This document shows, one piece after another, positions 1 to 7,228 of a stretch of DNA of 11,868 bases. The notes under the pieces are model-generated. The model saw only the letters and a program-made list of their open reading frames with translations, searched no databases and was not told the origin of the DNA. The translations under genes were made by a program, and so were the position numbers. Within the stretch, counting starts at the first letter, position 1. Each line of letters starts with the position of its first letter. The stretch is from Cochliopodium minus (taxonomy: Eukaryota; Discosea; Himatismenida; Cochliopodiidae): the NCBI GenBank assembly GCA_024220525.1, contig JAMYWO010000048.1, positions 102,514 through 114,381 on the forward strand. Reading direction: 5' to 3'.

Positions 1-342
1 TATTTTTTATTTTTATTTTTATTTTTTATTTTTTATTTTTTATTTTTTATTTTTTATTTTTTATTTTTTATTTTTTAATATTTTTATGGTAAATATTTTA
101 TTTTTTATTTTATTTTTTATTTTTTATTTTTTATTTTTTATTATTCATTTTTTCATTTTTTATTTTTTTTTTTTAATTTTTTTAACTTTTTGTGGTAAAT
201 ATTTTATTTTTTATTTTTATTTATTTTTTATTTTTTATTTTTTCATTTTTTATTTTTTTATTTATTTTTTATTTTTTTATTTTTTATTTTTTATTTTTTA
301 TTTTTTATTTTTTATTTTTTATTTTTTTATTTTAATAAATAG
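1..342. repeat. T-rich 7-nt tandem array (ATTTTTT-type), probably intronic
   Basis: Almost the whole stretch is T with regularly spaced A, mostly as a 7-nt unit ATTTTTT with variants of 5 to 8 nt. It ends in an AG at 341-342, directly before the XPG exon, so its right side acts as the 3' end of an intron. Open frames through it encode only Phe/Tyr/Ile/Leu runs and are not genes. A very similar array occurs at 6627-6700. Confidence 0.85.
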
Positions 343-558
343 CTCCGGGTGAAGCAGAAGCACAATGTGCATTCCTTAACAAAGTAGGACTGGTGGACGG
401 AGTAGTGACAAATGATAGCGATTGTTTTCTTTTTGGCGCCAAAGTGGTTTACAAAAACGTTTTCGCTTCTAAAAAAGACGTCGAAGAATACACCATTGAT
501 AACATCATCAATTTTGGATTAGACAGAAATAATCTCATTCAAATTGCACAATTATTAG
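343..558 (+). CDS. Orphan internal exon of an XPG/Rad2 (ERCC5-type) structure-specific nuclease
   Basis: One 216-nt exon, bounded by AG at 341-342 and GT at 559-560, entered and left in phase 1. It encodes the XPG-I region of a FEN1/XPG-superfamily nuclease. GEAEAQ carries acidic metal ligands, NDSDCFLFGA carries the Asp pair, and the exon ends LDRNNLIQIAQLLG, just where the family continues with the helix-hairpin-helix motif. The wording (LFGA, VYKN.F, GLDRN.LI..A.LLG) is closer to XPG/ERCC5 than to FEN1, EXO1 or GEN1. XPG makes the 3' incision in nucleotide excision repair. No other exon of this gene was found. Both flanks are low-complexity arrays, and the next recognisable exon to the right belongs to another gene on the other strand. 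The fragment may therefore be misjoined, or its gene may lie mostly to the left of the window. Confidence 0.85.
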
Positions 559-584
559 GTTTATTTTTCTTTTTTTTATTTATT

Positions 585-665
585 TATTTTATTTATTTTA
601 TTTATTTTATTTATTTTATTTATTTTATTTATTTTATTTATTTTATTTATTTTATTTATTTTATT
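585..665. repeat. 9-nt tandem array TTTTATTTA, about 9 copies
   Basis: A near-perfect array of TTTTATTTA lies between the XPG exon donor (559) and the donor of CDK5RAP1 exon 4 (709-708 on the minus strand). The same unit in the same orientation fills the right end of the window (about 11791-11868). It is the probable junction at which two unrelated intron sequences meet. Confidence 0.9.
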
Positions 666-709
666 TTTGTAATTTATTATTTATTTTTTTATTTTATATT
701 TTTATTTAC

Positions 710-3034
710 AAAGATTGGGTCTTTCTTTGTATAAATTCAAAAGTTGGAGAGGAAAGTCCTTGGGGTGGGGACTGGTGAATCTTATTCTCATGTTCGGGTC
801 CACACTTGTTATTTTATCGATCAAATCCACGAATGTTCTCCCACCTTAATAAAATAAAAAAATATGAAAAATAAATAAAAAATAAATAAAAATATTTATT
901 AATAAATAATAAAACAAAAAAAAAATAAAAATTAATGAAAATATTTATTAATAAATAATCAAAATTAAATAAAAATAAAAAATTTTTATCAATAAATGTA
1001 TATAAATAAATAAACGAATAAATAAACAAAATTAAAAAATTTAAAGAAACATTCCAAAGGAGGAAATGCAAAATAAACACAAACATAAATAAGAAAATAC
1101 TTTTTATGAAAAATTGTAATTGTTGTTATATTAAAAAAAAAGAAAAAGAAAAAAAAAAAGAAAAAAGAAAAAAGAAAAGTAAAAAGATGAAACCTTTGGG
1201 AATTTTCACGATGCTTTTAAAACCATCAGTAAGCTCAGGACCTTGAGAATAGTTGCTAATCTGAGAAAGATCATTGTAACTGTTGACGTTTTGGCCCAAG
1301 AGGGTGATTTCTTTGTAACCCTCGTCGGAGAGTTGTCTCACCTCGTCTAGAATGGACTCCACTGATCTGCTCCTCTCCCTCCCTCTTGTGAATGGCACGA
1401 TGCAGTATGAACACATGTTGTTGCAACCTCTCATGATGGATCTTTCGAGAAAAAAAAAAAAAAGAGGAAAAATGAATGAACAAAATTTCAATTAAAACAT
1501 TTTAAAAAATTTTCGATTAAAATATTTAAAAATTTTTCGATTAAAATATTTAAAAAATTTTCAATAAAATATTTTAAAAATCTTCAATTAAACATTCAAA
1601 TAATTTTCAATTAAAATTATTGAATTTTTTTAACTGAAATTTAGTTTTCAATTTGAAATTATTAAAACTTTTACTTAATAAATTTCTTAAAATAAAAGAA
1701 TTTTCTCAAGAAAATGTATGCTTGATATTAAAAAAATTCAATGATAAAGAATTTTTTTAAAAAGAATTTTCAAACATAAGAAAAACTTATAAGCAAAAAT
1801 CAAAAAAAAAATCAATAATTGGGATAATAATTCAACTTTCAAAAAAGAATTTAACAAGAAAAAAGTTAAATAAAAATATTTTGAAAGATCAAAAAGATTT
1901 TCAAAATGTACATAAATACAAAAAAAAAATAAAAAATAAAAATGAATAATAAAGATTGAAGAATAAATTAATTAAAGTAAAAAAAAACAAGTTTATAATT
2001 TTGTTTTTTACAAGAAAGCACTGAGTTTGTTGTCGGACTTTCTCAAAGGAGTGATGTCGCTATAAGTCTCGTCCAAAGACAACATGACATTGATCGCGTT
2101 TCTCTCCCCCTCGTCGATGTTGCGCAACAAATGAGGGAGATCTCTGTAGGCATCAGGACCGACCACAACGTCACAAAGTTTATCAGATTCGAGCAACTTG
2201 TCTTTCAATCTTTCCGCCATGCATCCTAGAACCCCTACTGTGAATTCCCTCTTCTCTTCCTTTTTGATTGATTTCAATTGCGCCAATCTCGTCCAGATCT
2301 TTTGTTCCGCTTTGTCTCTTATCGAGCAGGTGTTGAGCAGCACCACATCTGCTTTGTTCTGATCTTCTGTTGTTTGGAATCCTGTATTCTATTATAGTAT
2401 TTTAGTTCATTTTTGAAAGACAAATTTTATTTAAATTTATGAGAATGATCTAGATGTGAAAATATTTTTTTTGATTGATAATGAATGTTGATATTCATTC
2501 ATTGACGATATTCAACGTCACGATTCCATAATTTTTTATTTAAAAAATCTCCTTTCTTTCATAATTAGGAATTATGCTTATTTTAGATCAATTCATATAT
2601 CCCAGCAAAAGATATTATATAATTGATGAATGATTTGATGAATGATTGATGGATAATGTTTATATTTCAAAAAGGTTATTTAATTTTAATGTTTATACCT
2701 TCAATATTGATGCCACTATTTCAGTATCTGATATATTCATTTGGCATCCATATGTTTCGATATATACATTTCTGCCTTTCCCTATTTCTTCATTTTTGAT
2801 GTTTAAATATGGTATTCTGTCATTATCATTAATCTCTTCATTGATATCAGTGTTATTTACTTTATTATTGTTATTGAGAAAATCTTTGAGGGAGATATCT
2901 TTTTCTTCCCTTATTTTTCCCAATAATGAAGAATAATTTGATTTTTTGAGGATGTTTTTATTCAGTTTCTTATTAAACAGATGCTTGGAGAATTTGTTGA
3001 ATTGGAACATTATATCACCTTTGAACACTGACAA
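710..3034 (-). CDS. CDK5RAP1: CDK5RAP1-like tRNA methylthiotransferase, 5' part (exons 1-4)
   Basis: Radical-SAM enzyme of the MiaB/CDK5RAP1 family, which adds 2-methylthio to i6A37 of tRNAs, in mitochondria in animals. Minus-strand exons: 3034-2699, 2388-2012, 1441-1194 and 844-710. All introns are GT-AG and the phases agree. The first 40 residues are rich in Lys, Asn and Phe and poor in acids, like a mitochondrial presequence; a second Met lies at codon 9. The auxiliary-cluster cysteines are C97 (YGCQMN), C133 ([10 protein letters not shown]) and C168 (GCMAER). The radical-SAM motif CNNMCSYC is at 244-251, followed by [10 protein letters not shown] and [12 protein letters not shown]. The piece ends after residue 365 plus one base (T at 710) and runs into the 9-nt array. 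No further exon lies to the left. The missing C-terminal part matches the minus-strand exons at 11688-10789. Intron 2 (2011-1442) holds a minisatellite; I see nothing in intron 1 (2698-2389). Confidence 0.93.
1486..1630. repeat. Diverged 24-nt minisatellite, 6 copies, inside a CDK5RAP1 intron
   Basis: A unit close to TTTCGATTAAAATATTTAAA recurs with its single C at 1489, 1514, 1538, 1562, 1585 and 1608, a spacing of 23-25 nt. Copies two and three are nearly identical and the outer ones have diverged. It lies in the 570-nt intron 2 (1442-2011) of CDK5RAP1. The rest of that intron is plain AT-rich DNA in which I recognise nothing. Confidence 0.8.
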
Positions 3035-3093
3035 TTTTTTTTTTTTGTTCTGACTGAACTAAAATTGACATGAATTAATTAAAAAATCGAAAC
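3035..3093. promoter_or_regulatory. Very short divergent promoter between CDK5RAP1 and RNase Z
   Basis: Only 59 bp separate the start codon of CDK5RAP1 (minus, 3034) from that of RNase Z (plus, 3094). If CDK5RAP1 starts at its second Met (3010), the gap is 83 bp. The segment holds a run of T next to CDK5RAP1 and AT-rich sequence next to RNase Z. I recognise no defined element. Both 5' untranslated regions and any shared promoter must fit in this space or overlap coding sequence. The regulatory role is inferred from the layout. Confidence 0.6.
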
Positions 3094-4222
3094 ATGGAAT
3101 CAAAGGTCAAAACCAAAGAAAAAGAAAATAACATTGATTTCGGAAAAATCAATCAAAATAGAAAGGCAAGTGATATTTATTCTGTATGGGAATATTCTTT
3201 CAAAATTCCAAATTCAGATTGGGAAATAAAAGGTGGATCAAAAATATTGCAAATTTAACAATTTTTAAATTGAAAATAAAAAATTAGGACATTCAAGAGC
3301 AGCAGAAAAGAGTGGTAATTCTTTAATTATAAATTATAAATTCATCATACAAATATGGATAGGGTTTTATATACCACAATTGAAATTATTTTTTGATGCT
3401 GGAATTCAGAGCTATTTTGATCCTCAAACAATTTTGCTGACACATCTCCACAGTGATCATTCATTTGCATTGCCAATGATCATAACTGGGATCAAGAAGG
3501 TTCCCACGATATATGTTCCTAAAGGTACCTCTAAATTTGTCAACAACTTTATCCAATCCACCTTCCAAATGACAACACAAAATGATCAAATGGTATTTGA
3601 GGGATGTATATTGAAAGAATGCACAAAGGGAGAGAAAATAGAAGCAAATTCCAATCAAGGAAACAAAAAGGGAATCAAATACAAAATAGAAGTATTTGAA
3701 TGTAATCATACAGTGACGGCAAATGGTTTTAAAATTTTTAAAATTCGTTCACTCATATTTTTAACACGATAAAAAAATCATACATTCCAATGAAAACAAG
3801 GATATGGGATAATAGACACCAAATCAAAATTGAAACAGGAATTCTCAAATTTGACAGGGAAAGAAATTTCTGAACAGAGGAAAAAGGGAGTGGTTGTCAC
3901 TGAGGAAGTGGAAAATAGAGTGATCCTCTATCTCCTTGACACCAACATAGATGTCTTTTCTTTGAACGATAAAGATCTCCTATTCAGTTATTCCACCATT
4001 GTGATTGAATGCACTTATTTATTTGAAGAGGATCGAAAATCTAGTGAACATTCCAAGCATATCATTTACACTGATCTTTTACCCTTCATCAAGGAGCACA
4101 AAAAAGTTTTTTGGATTTTATGCCATTTTTCTTTGAGGTATACTGAAGACCAGATCACTGAATTTTTTGATAAAGAGAAGAAAATTCACGGCTTGGATAA
4201 TATATTGTATTGGCTCAACTGA
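3094..4222 (+). CDS. tRNase Z (RNase Z, short form), metallo-beta-lactamase fold
   Basis: Zn-dependent endonuclease family that removes the 3' trailer of precursor tRNAs. Exons: 3094-3232, 3288-3314 (27 nt), 3363-3725 and 3801-4222. Introns are GT-AG and every junction is in phase 1, giving 316 residues, normal for the short (ELAC1-like) form. Visible sites: HLHSDH at 83-88 (Zn ligands and catalytic Asp), His171 in ECNHTV before NGYG, Asp223 in YLLDT where the family has GDT, and His285 in HFSLRY. The first 47 residues are Lys- and Asn-rich and lead into WEIKGHSRAAEKSGFYIP. This N-terminal extension and the replacement of Gly by Leu in the GDT motif differ from textbook members. The classical PxKxRN loop is not evident. 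It is divergent from CDK5RAP1, another tRNA-maturation gene. A different MBL nuclease is possible but less likely, given HFSLRY with ECTYL. Confidence 0.88.
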
Positions 4223-4303
4223 TTTTATTTGATCAAACAAATTATTCATCATATATTTTCCACAGTTATCTTTGATTCTTTTTTTCTATAATTTAGGAAA
4301 AAT

Positions 4304-4309
4304 AATAAA
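4304..4309 (+). terminator. Possible poly(A) signal AATAAA after RNase Z
   Basis: AATAAA lies 82 bp after the RNase Z stop, in an A-rich stretch and 55 bp before the next start codon. Such hexamers are common by chance in DNA this AT-rich, so support is weak. Confidence 0.3.
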
Positions 4310-4363
4310 AAAAAAATAAAAAAATATTTATTTATCTTTCTCTTTTTAATAAAATTTTATTCA

Positions 4364-6539
4364 ATGAAAGGGGATCAAATTATTGATTGCCCACAAAATT
4401 GTGGATTGAAAATTAATTTGGAAAATTTAAATGATCACTTTCAATTTGAATGCGAACAAACAATTACTTATTGTTGTGGCAAGGAATATGGATGTCAACA
4501 CCCAATGGATAAAAGAGCCCATATAAATATTCATCAATCTCTATGTGAACATTCGAAGAGATTTCGAATAAATTTGAAAAAAAAAAAAAAAAAAATGCTA
4601 GTTATTATCAACAAGGATTATGAGGAAAAAACCATCAAATTGAATATCGAAAATGAATATCACAAAAAATCGATATCTGGGGAATATAACAAAATCAATA
4701 ATGCCGATATTAATAATCCTAACAACGATAATGATCTCATTGAGAATAAGAAGAAAAGGAATATAAATGAGGAAGAGATAGAAAATGTGGCAGTTAGAAA
4801 TAAAAAATCAAAGGTATAGGAAAACGCAAATTTTATTTTACTCCTTTTTTTCTTAATGATCATTTATTGAAGAATTATCCAAGCGGGGAAATGAGTACTT
4901 TCTCCAATTTGAATAAAGATCTCATAGTGTATATAGCATTATTTCTGGATTTGCAATCTATAGGGAGATTGACGATGTTAAATAAGCATTGGAAGGAGAA
5001 ATTGGATAATATGAAGGCAAAAAATAAAACATAAAATTTTGACTTTATAATAAAACAGATTATGTATCATAATAACATAGGTATGGAAAAATCTGATAAA
5101 TGAGCAACATATTTATCATAAATTCAACAAAATGCTCTCACCCAAAGAATTCGTCAAGATAGAAAAGTTTGGATTGAGGGTGATACAGAAGATAGGGATG
5201 AATGATTTCAATGATTATTCTATATTGGTGGAAAAGAAGTTATATAGAATAGGTGAGAGAATATTCTTATTTAATTAATTTTTTAAATTTATTAATCCGC
5301 ATTATTTATCAATTTAATCTTTCTCAAAGAAAAAAAATTCTCAACGATATACACTGCTTTCAAAAAGAACTTTACTTTGGAAGAAATAAAGTTCCTTGTG
5401 GAAAGCAAAGCAGACTTGAATTCAAGAGACTCCAATCTCAGGACTCCTTTACATTACTCCCTATCAAGAAAATACTACAACCCCGATATAACAAAGTTGT
5501 TTGTGATGAATAATGCCTACCCTTATTTGAAAGACAAAAAATTAAAAACTCCGCTGCATTTTGCAGCTTCAAAGTCATATGTTGGTGTTGATGTAAAAAA
5601 ATTGCTTTTAAAACTCTTTTTTTTTTTATTAATAATTTTTTTTTTACAAATAATTTTTTTTTTTTTATAAATAATTTGTTTTTTTTGAGAACTAAATTTT
5701 TTTTAAATCTAAATTTATTTTTTAAAATTTTTTTTTGTGAATTATTAATTTTTTATGAATTTTTTTTCATTCTTATAATTTCTTTAATATTTTTAGAAAT
5801 TTTAAAAGTTTAATTAAGTTTTAAATTTAATCCACATTCATCTCAATATTGAATTTTTTTTTCCCATCAAAAGACGGTACGTTATCTAGTCGAAAGCAAA
5901 TCAGATCTAAATTCAAGAGAAAACAAACTTAGATCGCCCCTGCACGTTCTATTCAGAAAAGAACCTTGCAATCTCGCAGTGGCAAAGTATCTCATCGACT
6001 GCAAATGTGACTTGACACTCATTGACAAGAAGAACTTCAGTGCTCTCCACTACGAAGTTGCTAAACGTGTTTCTCGGATCGAAAATGTCCGCCTTTTGGT
6101 GGAACATAAAGTCAGTTTGAATCCTCTTGAATATGTTACTCCTTTGCGCACTGCTTTGGACAACAACACTAAATTTGAAATGTAAAAAAAATAAATTCAT
6201 CATTTGTGATAAAAAAATTATTACAAAAAAAATTGTAACAAAAAAAAAAAATAAATAAAAAATAGAAAAATAAATAAATTAAAATAAAATGAATAAAAAA
6301 AAAATGAATAAAAAAAATAAATAAAATTTAAATTAAAAATATTATTTTTTATTTATTTATTTTAATTTAAAATTAATAATAAAATAATAAAATTTTTTTA
6401 AAAAAAAATCTCAAAACTTTATTCTGTATAGAATCAAGTATTTGGTTGATCAAAAATCCGACTTAAATCTCAAACATTACTTTGATGGTCTTGTCCCTCT
6501 GCACTGCGCCATCATTTTCAAAAACACAAAATCAATAAG
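4364..6539 (+). CDS. TRAF-type zinc finger / F-box / ankyrin-repeat protein (3' end missing)
   Basis: Exons: 4364-4813, 4873-5016, 5081-5252, 5330-5592, 5874-6181 and 6432-6539; about 481 residues so far. A TRAF-like double finger (C9, C13, H25, C30; C37 or C38, C44, H57, C61) is followed by an Asn/Lys-rich linker. An F-box-like helix set (LNKDLIVYIALFLDLQS, then HWKEKL) spans about 163-200. Six ankyrin repeats of about 38 residues follow, marked by TPLHYS, TPLHFA, SPLHVL, SALHYE, TPLRTA and VPLHCA. F-box proteins recruit substrates to SCF ubiquitin ligases, and ankyrins would bind the target; this role is inferred. Intron 2 (5017-5080) has a GC donor. The reading stops mid-repeat at 6539, after which an array and an N intervene. 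Exon 1 could instead be a separate gene ending at TAG 4817-4819, with the F-box protein starting at ATG 4891. I prefer fusion because the 59-nt intron is canonical and in phase. Intron 4 (5593-5873) and intron 5 (6182-6431) hold only AT-rich sequence. Confidence 0.72.
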
Positions 6540-6626
6540 GTAAATTCTAATTCTTTAGTTTTATTTTCATTTAAATTATTTATTTTTAAAATTTAAATTA
6601 TTTTATTTTGGTTTTTATTTTGGTTT

Positions 6627-6700
6627 TTATTTTTTATTTTTTTATTTTTTATTTTTTATTTTTTATTTTTTATTTTTTATTTTTTATTTTTTATTTTTTA
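6627..6700. repeat. T-rich 7-nt tandem array next to an ambiguous base
   Basis: About ten copies of ATTTTTT fill the end of the stretch that should be the intron after ankyrin exon 6 (donor 6540-6541). The array stops at the N at 6701. It resembles the array at the left end of the window. Confidence 0.9.
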
Positions 6701-6701
6701 N
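6701..6701. other. Ambiguous base N: probable assembly join
   Basis: The only N in the window falls exactly at the end of a T-rich tandem array. Left of it is an unfinished ankyrin gene; right of it is less AT-rich sequence that does not continue that gene recognisably. A single N at such a place is typical of a forced join or an unresolved repeat. Confidence 0.6.
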
Positions 6702-7228
6702 GAGGGATACCAATGGATTTTATTTAATTCCCAATCGATCGAACCCTCATAGACGCTGCATGCCTGAAGAGGCTTGGCAGCAATGTGAGGATGTTTGGTA
6801 TTTCGATTTATTGGGGGCAATTGAATAGAACGATTCTAAAAAAAATAAAAATAGAAAAACAATTGCTGATTGGGAATAACTCAACCAAAAAAATTTCCAA
6901 AATAAATTGTTACTTTTGAAATTGGTTGTAAACTCTGCTTTTGTGTTTGGTTAACCTGGATTCAAATTTGAGTTAATCAAATATTTCTCTTATTAAGCTT
7001 AATTCCATCCAGATTACTATTATTCTTTGCTTCTGTAACTACATCTTATTAAAATGTACCATTTTTTATTTGGGAGATGGAAAAAAAAATTATTGATCGC
7101 CTAATATTTTCAAAATTTTCAAAAATTTCATTGCAGGATTATTGATTTTGTTTAAAATGAATACACAAAGTGCTTAATTTAGGCAATAATGTTGAAAAAA
7201 AAATTAAAATCAAAAATTAAAAAAAAAA
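6702..7228. other. Unassigned region upstream of the lysyl oxidase gene
   Basis: The first 140 nt are clearly less AT-rich than the surrounding non-coding DNA and have two overlapping open frames on the plus strand. One starts at the AG|G near 6704 and ends at TAG after YFDLLGAIE; the other includes LIDAACLKRLGSNVRMFG. Neither matches a family I know or continues the ankyrin repeat. From about 6840 to 7228 the sequence is AT-rich, with no element I can name. It must include the promoter and 5' untranslated region of the downstream gene. Confidence 0.4.

Noticed and set aside
86-352. Open plus-strand frame rich in Phe, Tyr and Ile
   Set aside because: It is a translation of the 7-nt T-rich array and has no protein-like composition. 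Only its last bases overlap the XPG exon, in another frame.
559-734. Extension of the XPG frame into an FIY-repeat tail
   Set aside because: It is readthrough of the intron and 9-nt array past a good GT donor at 559; the family continues with a helix-hairpin-helix motif instead.
814-1086. Minus-strand open frame with a Phe/Tyr-rich sequence
   Set aside because: It covers CDK5RAP1 intron 3 plus the start of exon 4 in a shifted frame; the conserved exon is 844-710.
1486-1630. CRISPR-like array
   Set aside because: The copies are contiguous and diverged with no spacers, inside a eukaryotic intron.
2646-2936. Plus-strand open frame of 96 codons
   Set aside because: It is antisense to CDK5RAP1 exon 1, which has clear family motifs, and itself resembles nothing.
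4891-5252. Separate F-box gene starting at ATG 4891
   Set aside because: Possible, but only 71 bp would separate it from the preceding stop, whereas a canonical in-phase 59-nt intron joins it to the zinc-finger exon.
6715-6775. tRNA-like TTCGATC segment on the minus strand
   Set aside because: The flanking bases do not form a T stem, and no acceptor or anticodon stem can be drawn.
6705-6832. Terminal exon of the ankyrin gene in the frame beginning RDTNGFYLIPN
   Set aside because: It is in phase with exon 6 through an AG at 6703-6704, but the sequence does not continue the ankyrin helix, the acceptor touches an ambiguous base, and an assembly join is likely here.
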